A DNA stretch of 64,000 nt from Apostichopus japonicus (GCF_037975245.1 NC_092565.1:18269999-18333998); one strand, 5' to 3'. Positions 40,675 through 53,290 are shown, numbered from the stretch's first letter. Program-made: numbers and translations. The notes: generated by a model not told the origin, from the sequence alone.

Positions 40675-40984
40675 GCACCTAGTGAAAGATGAAGAATTTG
40701 CAATGTGTCTTTCAATGGTTAAACTTATATTATTATTATTATCATTATTGTTGTAACGACTTCCCCAATAATTCTAACCAATATGGAAGGGTAATAACAC
40801 GGAAAATGATTTTATGTTATTGGCAGGTGATGTAATAACTGATGGATGCCTATATGATATGCACATTAACATGTGGAACGCGCGCGGAGCGCGCGAAAAA
40901 ATTTTGGTTATATTTTTCGGGCAAGTCGTTACAGCCCCCCCCCCCCCCTTAAATCAAATGAGGCTCCTACGCCTATGGTCCCGA

Positions 40985-41011
40985 CACACACACACATATA
41001 TGAATATATAA

Positions 41012-41054
<43 letters not shown>

Positions 41055-41093
41055 TATATATATATACACCATATGTATATCTATATAAACACC

Positions 41094-41144
<51 letters not shown>

Positions 41145-41206
41145 TATACACCATATGTATATCTATATCAACACCATATATATATATTTATATATATATA
41201 TATATC

Positions 41207-41239
<33 letters not shown>

Positions 41240-41263
41240 ATATATCACCATATATATATATAA
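40985..41263. repeat. (CA)n then interrupted (TA)n minisatellite
   Basis: A short CA run is followed by TA-rich sequence with two copies of a longer unit containing ACACCATATGTATATCTATA (about 41067 and 41148), each followed by AACACCATATATATA. It starts at the end of the outer MITE's target-site duplication. Confidence 0.88.
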
Positions 41264-43366
41264 ATGGCTATATCGATATACAATTATTACGCGTGCTGAT
41301 CATGTTGCATTGCTATATACTTCTGAGGCTCTGACCACCGACTTCTTATCAACGATAGAATAAACAAGTATCAGCAATCAAAACCTAGTTTAGGGTGAGG
41401 ATCACATTTACTTGTGTACAAGCCAGCAGTCACTGAAATCGCAAACTAATCCTCGATCTTTTCTTCTACCCTTTTTTTCTGAGAATATCGGATTTATGTT
41501 CAGCAGCCTGTCATGTTCTTGTAAATGTCAAAGCGTAATGACTGGCGTTTTTGTCACAAGTGTCCTGAATTTTGACGAACTTGTTCATCAATATTAGAGG
41601 TATCTACGAACCACTTTGGGGGTAGGGTGAGGGGGGGGTGTTTGGTACGACTAGCGTGTAATGAATGAAATCTACGGCTTTCTCCGTCTGTCTTACATTG
41701 TTTCGTTGGAAGAAAATAACCGTGAGCCAAGCATTCCGAGAAGACGTGAATGAGGAACAGTTAACTGACAAAGCCTCAAACATTACCTATACAAAAGTGC
41801 AACATTAACCGTATTCACACAGAGGGAGACACACGTACGACTATCCGGTTACCCTTTTCAATTTCCACGAAGTTCACATAAACATACATTTTGCATAATT
41901 AAAGCCGAAGTGTCATTTCAAACAAGATTTATGAGTATTTGGTTAAATAATTCCAATGTTATAGAAATACATCTGGCCTCATGAGGGGAAAGTTTGAGAG
42001 TCCTTCTCGAATGTGTCAAACTTCTTCTTTGACACGTTGCTCGTGTTCTTTCTTCTTCTCGCTTTCCATGATAATATCTCAGATATTTGATCAGTAACGT
42101 ACATGATTTACTCCCTTCATCTTCTGCTTCTGCTTCTTCTTCTTGTATGACTTGATAATTATCTAACTTGAGAGGAGAACTGTTGATTCTTTTGAATATT
42201 TATTTCAGTGAAAAGAAAACGGGTACCTTTAAACATACCCTTCTTTCTTGCCTCTTTTGGTGGAAAATTGAAACAAAAAATAACATTGCTTCATTTGATT
42301 TCAAACGCTTTCACCTATAGTATCGCTATCTGTTCTGAGGGACAAATATTGTGAACATCGCATTAATAATACTCACTTGATCAAGATATCAAAAACTCAA
42401 ATACTCTTAACTCATTTAAAAGAAAACTCAAGCATTACCTTTTAAATAATAGTACAAACCACCCACGCTGAGTTGTTACATTGTCTCTTTGTATGGATTT
42501 GCTTTACCTTTCTTCGCTTCCTCTTTATTTTATATTTTCCCTGTTTTTCCTTATCTCTTTACTCTCTCTGTACTTATGTGATTTTTGAATTTTTTTTTTT
42601 GTTTGTTAAGGGTCCAGACTCGAAAAGTCTCTACTTACTTCTGGTTCCTCCACTTCCATTATAGCATATTTTGTACTTTGTTTATTGTTATTTCATCATA
42701 ATGTGAGTAAATTACTCATTGACTCTGTTACTGTTTATATATATGGAAAGTGGAAAATAAACTTGAAGCTTGAAACTTGCTTAACAAAACCTCCCGAAAA
42801 TAGCCAAAACCACATCGAACTACCCCCATCCCCCCCCCCCACCCCGTATATGCACACACACACATACAAACGCTGTACACGAATGTACGCAAAACTATAT
42901 GTGTTACTTTAATACTTTGTCATTACTGTAACCTAAATATGCTATCATTCCCCGCAAGAAAAGTTAATTTTCAAACAAACACCAACGTAACAACTTTTCT
43001 CCAAGTCTTCCAATCTAATGTTTGTAAGTCTTGTAGACTATACTTTATATGTCAGAATAACGGCGGAGTTATTAACCATTATTAAACAAATATAGTAAAA
43101 TACAAAATATTATATAACTTGGTTCCAAATTGATTTTTTGATTTCATCATAGACACCAATACCGCAATTTGTTAACCGATGAAGTGGTTACGTTTGCGTG
43201 ACAAATCTTGTTATGGATCAAAGGTATAGGCCTATATACCCTTATTTGGTCGGAGACAGTTTACGCAACGTTCACTATACAAATAAATGCACAACTTTTG
43301 TTAGCTTGCATATATGCACACTGTACTGACGTGGTAGGCTGTCTAACAGAACATTATGGTGTTAAA
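41264..43366. other. Unrecognised intergenic sequence
   Basis: No gene was recognised. A poly(C) run with a short CA tract lies at about 42829-42864. Confidence 0.5.
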
Positions 43367-43520
43367 ATGTAAATACTGCATTATCCTTGAATGTTTACCT
43401 TGTCAGCAGCTTTCAGCTTTGCACTTTGGATCACACTGACGTAATACGATCGGTATCGAAGAACACTTTTGGTATGTAAATTCTGTTTTACCCTTGAATG
43501 TTTAGCTTGTCAGCTTTCAG
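43367..43520. repeat. Diverged direct repeat, ~107-bp spacing
   Basis: AATGTAAAT(A/T)CTG, CCTTGAATGTTTA and CTTGTCAG-AGCTTTCAG occur at 43367-43417 and again at 43474-43520. The sequence between is unique. Confidence 0.7.
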
Positions 43521-43762
43521 GTGTGGGTTACCGTGAGGTTCATGTTGAAATAACAAAAATGTTGATCTAACGATCGCGAGGGAAATACTGCTGCTATTTG
43601 TCCAATAATGAATGACGTAATGTAGTACTGGTCTAGGTGTACTTAACTGTGTATAACACTGCATGCCATACTCCTAAAGCAATGGAACGGAGGAGGGGGG
43701 TGATAGGGGCATTCTCCATTAGTTACCCATTGACTTATGCATACAAAGGCCCATCCAGGCGT

Positions 43763-43847
43763 GAATCAGTGTGTCATCCATGCCTTTAAATGAATGTGTT
43801 TCATCCTTGCGTTGAAATGAATCAGTGTTTCAACCATGCCTTTAAAT
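43763..43847. repeat. ~28-bp tandem repeat, three units
   Basis: Three consecutive units of the form GAAT(CA)GTGT(G/T)TCATCCATGCCTTTAAAT, with the middle unit more diverged. The array ends exactly where the CAGGGGTGGGCAACC motif starts. Confidence 0.75.
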
Positions 43848-43920
43848 CAGGGGTGGGCAACCTTTTTGAATGAATGGGCCAGATATAAGGAGTGAAAAAT
43901 TGACTGGGCCGCACCTAACC
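43848..43920 (+). mobile_element. Possible hAT element left end
   Basis: CAGGGGTGGGCAACCTTTTT, followed shortly by GGGCCAGAT and GGGCCGCA, resembles the termini of hAT-family transposons. No inverted partner was found downstream, so it is either a truncated copy or a resemblance only. Confidence 0.4.
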
Positions 43921-46900
43921 AACGACCTGTTGTTGATTTCAAACCTATGATTCCGAGGACTTTCAAGCAAACGCTGTATAAATTCCTACATTTATTGAAT
44001 ATGAAGGGTTTAAATGAACATGTAACTAAATAGACATATAACCGAGTTTCCAGAGCAGTGTGCCCCCTCCACCCCACCCACCCCTCGCCTCGCGTCACGC
44101 ATGAATATATTCATGAAAAGAAAAATTGTGCACAAAATTTCTCAAGCCGACGTACAATCATTTTATATTTCTGACTTTTTTTTTCTTGCACAGTTGCACT
44201 CCCTACTTTTGATAAAGTTGAGGAACTATAAAAAATAAAAAACCTTCAAACGTCCAGAGAAAGAAAAAAAAACTTGAAAGGATCCTCACAAATTAAAATA
44301 TCTATCGAACTGTTGGAGAATTATATCTGATTTTAAGGATACATTTAGTGAGAACTGACAAATAGTTGACAGCGCGGGAAGTTTCATCGAGTTTTGATCA
44401 ATTTAGGCACCTGGCAATTTCTTTTCTTTACAGCTCGCTGCAATGAAAGTCCTGTCAATATTTCTCCCTCCTGTTGGAATTAAAGACGAAGGAATTTCGA
44501 AAGATAATTGATTTCTTGCTCACAAGCGCGGAAACAGAGCCCTTCTTACCTCGCTCTATCTAGATCCAGTCAAGGTCATTTGAGGAGAAAAGTTGAGATA
44601 TTTTCTCGACGCTTTAAGCCGATATCCTCGCATGGGGAAATAATCATTATGCCGTAGAGGCCATACATGTATAAGGGTTGTTTACATTTAAAATGAAAAC
44701 TGAAAAGTATAATTTTAGATAGCAAAAAGAAAAGTAAGGAACATTTAAATAAGATGGAGAGTAAATTGGTCTATAAACATATATTATTTTACAAGCGAGC
44801 GTTATATGCAAGTTTTTTTTATATTTCCTTAGAAACGAGAAATGATCAAATTAAACTACGTGTTTATCTTGATATAATTTAATAGCCATAATGTGCAATA
44901 ACGCATGGGATTGATAAATTTTCATATAAGAGTGATATCATTCATTATACTTGTATAAACATTTATTGATTTGTCTAATTGAGAGTGAGAGACTTTATGA
45001 TGAATATTGCTCCGTTATTCACATTATATGTATAGTTGAAATAAGGGAGATTTATTCATCTTCCCAAGACAAGATTTGGATTATTTTGATCTTGAAGCAG
45101 GTAAATTTGGTGTGATAAGAGGGTTTAATAAATCCACATCAGACAAGACCTAGATCTTAAAGCAGGGTATAGTACTCTGGTGAGCCAGGTGGGATTAAAT
45201 TAATCCTCATTAGGCAAGATCTTAATCTTAAAGCAACTATACAGGTTCGGTTCCGACTAAACGTCTTTTGTCATTTAAATATCGTATATGGCCTATTGCA
45301 TGTCGCGATAGATGTTTTGATCTAAAGGAATGTCAGTTATTCTTCAAACCACATAAAATCTCTATACCCATCAGGCCTGCAACACGTTTGTCACAATCTG
45401 ATGTACCATGGAGTCTAGTATATTTCATAAGAGAGCGCAGTTGTTATTCTCAATGTGAGCTTTTGTACGCCTAGATATTTAACAACCATTTAAAATAAAA
45501 ATCGGTAGAGAGGATTATAGCGGTATACACATACCATGAGAAGTAGCATCCATTGCACAATTAGCTATAGGAATACAAGAACCATCAGCTCTAAAGTTCA
45601 ATTTTGTACTGACTTGGTTCTTCGCTTTAAAATAGATATTCCTTTCGCAAAAGTTAATTGATTTAAAGTGGACACTAACCCAGCCATCATATACTGCTTA
45701 CATAGCAGTGATCTCTGTGAAGAACAACAAACAGCTAATAAATATCCTGATCCGTTTGGTAGATAAACCTGGAATATGAATGTGGTCTGGGAGCTGCCAT
45801 TTTGTAACTATGTAGTGTCATAGTGCCACTGTGGGATCTGAACATTTTTAATTTCTCTTTGTTTATCTTTTCATAATATTTTCAAATGTGAAATGTCAAC
45901 GGTTTCGAAACTGAAACCAATGCCATCATTTGGTCTTATGACCAGCTTCAGTATATTTTTAGAACTCAATATATCCAAAATTCATCTCCATTATAGAAAA
46001 TAAACATTACCACAAAAAATAAAGAAAAATATAAACAATTGAAGTATATGTGGTTCGATGGGATATTTAGACTTGGTCAAGTCTTCAACCTTACCTGTAA
46101 AGAAACATTAACTCTTTGATATTTTCCTAAATGTTAAATACTAAGATATATTTGTTTAGCTGTTTGGGAGTGTTTATTAATGACAGTTATCTTTATCTCA
46201 CAGATCATTAATGTTATTTGGGTTTGTGTCTTCTTTTAACACAATTAATGGAGCTTGTCTGTATGTTTATAGATCCAAACCACATTCTTATAACAGCGTT
46301 TTGTATCGTGGAGATACAAATTATTTGTTAACGTAGAGAGATACAACATTTAATCATTTCAGTGAAATTTGATGAATGTATCTGGCAACAGTAGGATAAG
46401 TATAATGTCACCATGGGGACAGAGCTGACAAAGTCTATGTTTTTCTTTATAATATCCAAAAAAATCCTTTATCCGCTGAAGAAAATAATATTCTTCCAAA
46501 CAGTTAGGTATTCTCATGATGCTTCGGTTACCTGCAGTTGGAAAGTAGTAATATTATAACAGAACTAGAATACAAGCAGGCTTGCAACTAGAAGCTCCCC
46601 CCCCCCCCCCAAATAATTGTCCACATAGAATGTTTAAACTACTCAAGATTTCGAATCTGAAGTAGGTCAATGTATATAGTCTGAACGTATCAGTGTCCAC
46701 CACTGACCAGACTGTCCACTCCCCCACCCCCCCCCCATTCACCACCCCCACTCCCCTTATTTGTTTCCTTTTTGCAAACATTCCATTTTGGGATAGTATT
46801 TGTCACTGTACCAAAAAATTTAACAAATTTTGAATAACAATTACATATGTTCTAAATAATTTGTAAAACACAGCTTTTCGAGTTCTGCGATCGAATATAC

Positions 46901-47734
46901 GTAAATTCAAGCCTGAGACAATTAGTTGTGACAAGCCAAAGTATTAAAGAATATTATCACACAAAGCCAAATGGTCTATAACAATTTGAAATATCGTCGA
47001 AGATTTGTATCTCCAGTTGCTTCTGATGGTATAGTTCCTTACTTCCACTCGCCCCCCCCCCCCTCCCCCTCACCTTATCTGGAGTAATTTTATGAATACA
47101 TTGAAAAATTGGTCCAAAATCACAGTATTTTACTCATGGCTGTCGATTTCGTGAATGTAACACTATCCTTTAATTTCCAAACTTTAGCGAGGGAATAAAA
47201 AGAAATGTTATAACTTGACAGCCAGGGTATTATATTTCGTACCGGCACACCAGGTTTAATTTATTGTTCTTATTTTTAATAAGTCCAGATCACTAGTAAT
47301 CAACATCGAGTTTTTTTGTTTTGTTTTTTGGCAATTAACGAACAAATAGTTACGCATCATTCCTTACGTCGGACAGAAACAATCAAATTGATAAAGAAAC
47401 TGCCTGAACGGTCAAGAATTTTGAAGGTATCATTTTACATCTCCCTAAAAGCGAAATAATTTGTTGAACTAAATTTGGCGGCAATTATTTATGTAATCGG
47501 ACACCGGTAGGTAGAGTTTATTTATGTAGTACAGTAAACAAACATACAGAGGTGATTGTTTAACGTATATACGCTTACATCAACGGATGGTCAATTTTCA
47601 CTTTTTGGTGGCATCATATTTTTAATACATATTTATGTAAATAAAATAAAGAGGTAAAGTACAAAAATAATTTAGAGGATAGCTTTCAAGATTTTGTTTA
47701 TTATTCTTCGCAAAGGTCGCTGTTTTTAATACCG
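43921..47734. other. Unrecognised intergenic sequence
   Basis: Contains C-rich tracts near 46597, 46723 and 47051. No gene, RNA or mobile element was recognised. Confidence 0.5.
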
Positions 47735-48015
47735 GTGCTATGGCCGAGTGGATAAATGCGTTGGCATTTGAAGCAACGGGGCTTCGAAATCGGAAGGTTC
47801 CGGGTTCGATACCCGGCCGAGTCATAGTAAGGCTGGTTTTTCATCCAAGGGCAATCTACGGATTTTCCCATCTAAATTGAAAAGATTCCACTTTTGAGTT
47901 AAAATGTTGAATTGGAAGCCACCCGACGTGTAAGTTGTAATCCATAAGCCTTTGCGGAATTCTCCCACAATTGTGGTCGCTTAAGCGTCGTAAACACAAC
48001 TGCTGATTAATAGAG
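47735..48015 (+). mobile_element. tRNA-derived SINE, Ser/Leu-like head
   Basis: The head (47735-47824) has an A box TGGCCGAGTGG, a B box GGTTCGATACC and a long variable-arm region, as in class II tRNAs (Ser/Leu). The acceptor ends do not pair and a non-tRNA body follows, so I call a SINE. The 3' boundary is uncertain; the body may end near the short TA tract at about 48020. Confidence 0.62.
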
Positions 48016-48428
48016 GGCGATATATATAGAGAAAGCAATGGCGATGACGTCATGGAAACAATGTGATTCGGGACTTCGATTAACAGAGACCGCTAAGTTA
48101 ACCCACAAAGATTTTGATAAATCAGAAACGAAATCAAATCAATTATTTACTTTTCATATTCAGATAACTCTAAATCAAACTAAAGACGTAGTCTACATTG
48201 AAGAATCGATGTTTTATTTATTTTTTGTGTGATCACGGTGTATGTCAACTTATCAGAAAGTATGACTTATGGAATTAATTCATATACTGATCCTTTAATA
48301 GCAACTGCTGTTATGTACGGTAGGGTGGTGTTCACTGCTTCATTACTTACACTGTTGTAAAGGAATGACATGTATGTCCAAGAAGGGAGCAAGACGCCAC
48401 AGAGAAACATGGTCAAACTGGTCTGGAG

Positions 48429-48693
48429 CAAAGGTTCTCAAAAGATGGTCCGGCTTTCGCCAGACTTCAATTTGGCACAGGAAACGATCCTCAATATAAG
48501 GCTAGTAGACAGTTAAGCATTTCTAACGGCCTAGCCTACACACTGCTCAGTCTAATAGGGCACTAAAAGGCTTTAGTAGCCCTACCGGCCTAACCTGCAT
48601 GCACACTGCATACTACACACTGCTCAATCAAGGTAAAGTGAGATTTTGGTCCCCTCTCTGGGCACTTCGAAGAGAAGTACTTGAGAACCCCTG
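48429..48693. mobile_element. Candidate hAT-like MITE
   Basis: The left end CAAAGGTTCTCAA and right end TTGAGAACCCCTG are inverted repeats with two differences in 13. CAGGGGTTCTCAA is a widespread hAT terminus. The interior holds an imperfect direct repeat around CTACACACTGCTCA. The 8-bp flanks (GTCTGGAG and TTCCATAG) do not match, which lowers confidence. Confidence 0.5.
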
Positions 48694-48699
48694 TTCCAT

Positions 48700-51336
48700 A
48701 GAGGATGACTTTTGCCGTTCGTTCCCTGTTCGTGAGTCATGTTGATTCCCAGGATCGGATAATACTGTCAATGTGTTTCCTGCCAATGTGTTTCCAGTTG
48801 TCTGTATACTCTCACATGACTGCACTTTAACATTCGGGTAATTTAAAACTGTATTAGATCAATAATAAAAATACAGATTGAGCTGTCGGCATGATAACAT
48901 CAACATTGGCGAGATCAACCGCGTACCAAGGTATATCGATATTACAATGACTGTAGTTATCCGTGCAATGTAAAGTGCAACCAAAGTTCCGCGATGTAAG
49001 TCAAGCCGAATCCTTGTAGTCATGGGACTTGAAAATTCCAAGTATTGATTGGAAGATATAACATCGAGCGATTGAAGGCGTACCACTGATATACATCATT
49101 ACTGATACATGCTTCCCACGTGACGAAAATCTTTCTTTAATAAATCCCTAAGGAATCTTTCGAAAGAATAAAACTGAATAATTTATGTTGACTGTTCTCC
49201 GTTTTAAAAAAAAAATTAACCTCCTTTTACTCCTTCCCATTGCTTCCTATATTGGAACAATACTTTTCTTATCTTGTCCTCTTCTTCTTCGTTTGTCATT
49301 CGGAAGATAACGGGTAGAGGGGGAGAGGGGGAGAGGGGGTACTTACATTATCAAATTGAATATTCAAGCGTTGTTTCCAGGATTGGTTTGTCAACAATAA
49401 AGCTTTATTAAGATACCAGCTCCTAACCATTTACATAAATTATTACGTACTAGTGGGAACATACTAACGCCCTAGAGGCTGCGCTATGCCCACCCCTGCC
49501 CCTCTCCTACACCTTCCCCAACGGAAAAACAACAACGCCGGATCAGTGACTAACTACGCAGATATTTACAATATTTTTGTCCTTTCAGTCTTGACAAAGG
49601 CTTTTTGATAGACAATCTCAAATAGACAATTCAATAAAAAAAAAAAAATTGTAAACGTCATCGGTTATTGTTTTGTGAGTCAGCCAGGCTTTCGTCATCT
49701 CTAAGCATTGCATTCCTTCGCTAGCTAATGACACGCGCATGCGCACTGCCGACTCTCACGTTATAGTTCCAGCCGATACACGACGCTGTAAAAACAAAAG
49801 ACTTAAAAGTCCAGATTCCGTGTAACAATCAGGGTGAGTTCATTGACTGCAAATGTATTAACATTGGATATCCTCAAAATTGTGTTTAATACGTTGAATC
49901 AGGGAGTCGATGAAGGACTCAGCAAAGTGTAGATATCATGAAAAGAGGCTTATGCGAGCATCGTAAACTCTCCATTAAATTGATTACGGTTCGGAAGTAA
50001 TAACGCATAGCCTACAGGGACTAATATCAGTTACATACCTTATTGAATTTCTGACCATTTTTTAGCAAGTTCGCCAAATTTTTTGGTTATGTTTAATTTG
50101 ATTGTAGGTAAAGTGCTCCAAAAATCATGAAAAGACCATCTGTTGTAGTAAAGAAGACACCGTAGGATTTGTTTCATTCAGTTCTATTTTGATAAACAAT
50201 CATTTAATGTAATTTTATGCATCTTTCGTATGAATTTGAGTGTTACGATATTTGAATTTATTCCATAAAAATGTACCGTATTTGCGTTATAGTAAGATAC
50301 GGTATTCGATATAAAACTAGATATACTTGATATAGAAGCCATATAACTGTAATGGTTTTGGTTTGTTTTGTTTTGCTTCCTATAATTTATTTAAGGGGTG
50401 TGGGGGGTAGTTTACTAATTCGTTCTTGTTGTTGCTGTTTTCTTTTAAGAATTAATTAATAACAACTAATAAGCTAATAAATCCACTTGATCAAATAGCT
50501 CTTGTTCCACCGAGTGCTACCAGTCACTTACGTTTGTCAATCACAGCCTCTTCTCCGCCCCCCTCCCCCTGGGAGTTGAAAGACACTTCCGTGCTCCCTG
50601 TTTACCCCTAATTCCCTCATTCCATCTTCTTTTCCCCTCTACGATACCAAAAGTCACAACTTTTCTTTAGATGCGTTCTATTCTTCATTCAAACTATATC
50701 ATAAGGAGGCACTTATCGTTCATTGGACTTTAACGTATGTAAACATTGTATAAATAATGTGCACAATCTATGCAAATATTTAAAACACAGATTATAGATG
50801 AAATAATGGGTAAACATTAACCACACATTTTGTATTTCCAAGAGCGATGTAAGTGCGTCATATACAGTCTGTTTTAACAATCAGTATATTGTTTACTTTG
50901 TGTCGGTTGTCGACGCTAAATTCAGTCTGATAATTCTTAAGAACGATTATAACCAGGGAGTTGTTATGGAACAAATCCCTGATTATACGCTATGATTTCG
51001 TACTCATGATACCATGGATAAGAGAGAGAGGGAGAGGTGGAGAGGGGAGGTGGAGCGGAGGAGTAGGGGGCGAGGTATTTCTTGCCCCAAGTTCTTTGGA
51101 ACGTTCGCCAAACACGGTAACGTATTATGTCACGTCTGTTCATTCCATAACATTTGACTAAATACATAATCACGATAAAGATTCGCATAATGTTCTGGAA
51201 GTGTGCAACTGCACACTCACATACACATGGTTTTATGCCGTTGGTCACGGACTTCACTCTAATCTATAATTGTGCTCTGTGAACATTTTTGAGAGTCTAC
51301 ATCAATCCGTCTGGGTATTGTACAGGAAAGCTGCCG
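48700..51336. other. Unrecognised intergenic sequence
   Basis: A GAGGGG-rich purine repeat lies at about 49316-49340 and another at about 51019-51073. No gene was recognised. Confidence 0.5.
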
Positions 51337-51343
51337 AAAAAGC

Positions 51344-51596
51344 TGCCGGCGGAGAGTATAGCCTAGTGGTTAACGCCGGCGTCTCCCAGTCATGAGATCC
51401 CCGGTTCGATTCCCGCCGACAGCAATGTGTGTCGTCTGGCAAGGGTGTTGTTCAATAACAACTTCCCGACATGGACGTTAAATGGATGTGTGCCGAGAGA
51501 TTGGCTTCGGTCAGCTTGCGAGTCTATAAGCCTCCATGGCTTCTTTCGCGAGTTCCTGCTTGCGGGAAGATCACATATACATACATACATACATAC
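51344..51596 (+). mobile_element. tRNA-derived SINE with (ATAC)n tail
   Basis: The head has an A box TAGCCTAGTGG (51359-51369) and a B box GGTTCGATTCC (51403-51413). A body of ~150 bp and an (ATAC)n tail (51575-51596) follow. Flanking AAAAAGC copies (51337-51343 and 51597-51603) fit a 7-bp target-site duplication. The acceptor arms still largely pair, so the tRNA part is comparatively well kept, but the fused body and tail identify a SINE. Confidence 0.78.
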
Positions 51597-51761
51597 AAAA
51601 AGCAACAAGAGGACATCTTTTTCGATATGATATCAAGTGGAAGTATATGTCGTGCAAAAATTGAGTCCATTGAGGCAATTTTAGACCTCTTATCATAGGC
51701 CTTCCAAGAACTTTTTTTCGATACATTCTTACCTACTGGCACTCACTTCACAAGCTTATTA

Positions 51762-52110
51762 TCCCCCACCCCCACCCCCCCCCACCATATATTTGTGTGA
51801 AAATTCGGGCAATATGCTGATAACTTTTGGGGCACCTACTGAAAGAAGGATAATTTGCAATGTGTTTATCAATGGTTAAACTTATTATTAATACCATTAA
51901 TATTGTAACGACTTCCCACATATTTATAACCAATATAGAAGGGTATTAACACGGAAAATGATTGTATGTTATTGGCATGCGATGTAAAAACCGATGCATG
52001 CCTATATGATATGCACATTAACATGTAGAACGCAAACAAAATGTTGGTTATATTTTTCGGGCAAGTCGTTACACCCCCCCCCCCAATCAAATTGGGCTCC
52101 TACGCCTATG
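51762..52110 (+). mobile_element. Second copy of the CATAGGCG hAT MITE, left end lost
   Basis: From 51796 it aligns with the outer MITE at 39.9-41.0 kb: one GTGAAAATTCGGGCAATATG unit, GGGCACCTACTGAAAG, AACACGGAAAATGATT, ATGATATGCACATTAACATG, then the shared right end TCCTACGCCTATG. The left TIR is missing; only a C-rich stretch remains at 51762-51784. There is no inner hAT insertion. Confidence 0.85.
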
Positions 52111-52317
52111 ACGGTAGTTCCATAAGGCATTTTCTTAGAGTATTCAAATCATACGAAGTTTTGTATGGTGGAGTATAAGAATCGCGAGATACAATTTCTC
52201 AAAGTGGCAAGAAATACGTGGTAAATATGCCTGATTAAAGGTCAATTTTGACCGAACTTTTTCAATTTTTAGGTCATTCACAATCACAGGAATATATGAT
52301 TAGGCCTAGATAAACTA

Positions 52318-52352
52318 GAGCGCGACAGTCGGAAATTCCGACTGTCGCACTC
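52318..52352. repeat. Near-perfect 35-bp palindrome
   Basis: Arms 52322-52334 and 52336-52348 are perfect inverted repeats (GCGACAGTCGGAA / TTCCGACTGTCGC) around a single A. With one mismatch the arms extend to 17 bp. It is far more GC-rich than its surroundings. Confidence 0.9.
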
Positions 52353-52437
52353 CAATTTTCCAATAATCTCAGTTATACCAAGTTTGGGGGTCAGACACCC
52401 CCACCCCCCCCCCACACCCCTCTAGAGACGTCCCTGG

Positions 52438-52512
52438 GTGTACCTTAGCACCCTGTGGACTGGCTGCCCCCAGCGCGCTTCAGTACACTGTGGTGTACCT
52501 TAGCACCCTGTG
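52438..52512. repeat. 20-bp direct repeat
   Basis: GTGTACCTTAGCACCCTGTG occurs at 52438-52457 and 52493-52512, identical, 55 bp apart. Confidence 0.9.
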
Positions 52513-52970
52513 TACAAGTCGTCATCGGAGGGTGGGGGAGGGTGTAATCAGTTGGGGAAATGTGCCAACAAACAACAACGTGTGAATCTTTTCTTCAAAA
52601 TTACGTTTAATCCTAATTATTCACTGAGTTAATCTAAGCTTAACACACTTCTGGATTGCCCATATGAAGTGTAAATTGTGTAATTTTCTTCCGGGGAGCA
52701 CTCCAAAGAAAAATGTAAATCCAGGAAACCCTTAGTCATAGTCCATGATCCGCCTACAGTCCGTTCTGGTTCATGCTCCAAAAAAATTATTCGGGGAAGG
52801 GATTGGGATTTGAGCCCCACCTTTTAAATCATGTGCGATGATTTGCTAGTGGTTGGTCTTGTCTGGAAAGAATGTTGTTTGCATATGCAATAACCACACG
52901 CGGCACGGAGATTGACTTTCATGATGACACCTCTGTGAATATTGTTTTGGGAAACACGCCTTGGTTATTG

Positions 52971-53290
52971 AGTAGTAGCGACTCCAATTTGGAGTAGCAG
53001 CACCTTCCGCTTAGGGTAGTAGCGCCACTAATTTACAGTTGCATCGCCGTTTGTAGCAATATAGCATCGCCTATTTAGAGTAGTAGCGCCACCTTTTTAG
53101 AGCAGCCTTGTCACTTAGGAGTAGTAGCAACTCCTGTTTAGAGTAGTAGCACCTCCTGTTTAGAGTAGTAGCACCTCATGTTTAGAGAAAAAGCACCTCC
53201 TAGTAAGAGTAGTAGCATCCACTGTTTAGGGTAGTAGCACCTCCTGTTTAGGGTAGTAGCACCTCCTGTTTAGAGTAGCAGCGCCACCTG
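52971..53290. repeat. 22-bp minisatellite (AGAGTAGTAGCACCTCCTGTTT)
   Basis: About 13-14 units; the best-kept ones are near 53110-53180 and 53225-53280, and earlier units are diverged with indels. The core word is GTAGTAGC(A/G)CC. The sequence is not open over its length in any frame I checked, so I treat it as non-coding. Confidence 0.88.

Larger units (their letters stand above)
39935..40977 (+). mobile_element. hAT-type non-autonomous DNA transposon (outer element)
   Basis: Termini CATAGGCGTAAGAG and CTCCTACGCCTATG are inverted repeats (13 of 14). The flanks carry an identical 8-bp duplication GTCCCGAC (39927-39934 and 40978-40985). An 8-bp duplication with a CA..TG terminus is the hAT signature. 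The interior has four ~83-bp tandem units starting near 39992, 40076, 40158 and 40242, the last one split by a second element at 40286-40674. The right part (40683-40950) matches 51851-52072. There is no transposase frame, so it must have been moved by an autonomous relative. Confidence 0.88.

Noticed and set aside
47735..47824. Functional tRNA-Ser/Leu gene
   Set aside because: The acceptor ends do not pair and a non-tRNA body follows the B box.
51344..51425. Functional tRNA gene
   Set aside because: A and B boxes are good and the acceptor arms partly pair, but a SINE body, an (ATAC)n tail and a target-site duplication show a tRNA-derived SINE.
52801..52880. Another tRNA-like/SINE fragment (GCTAGTGGTTGG and GATTTGAGCCCC words)
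   Set aside because: The A-box-like and B-box-like words are on incompatible strands and spacing.
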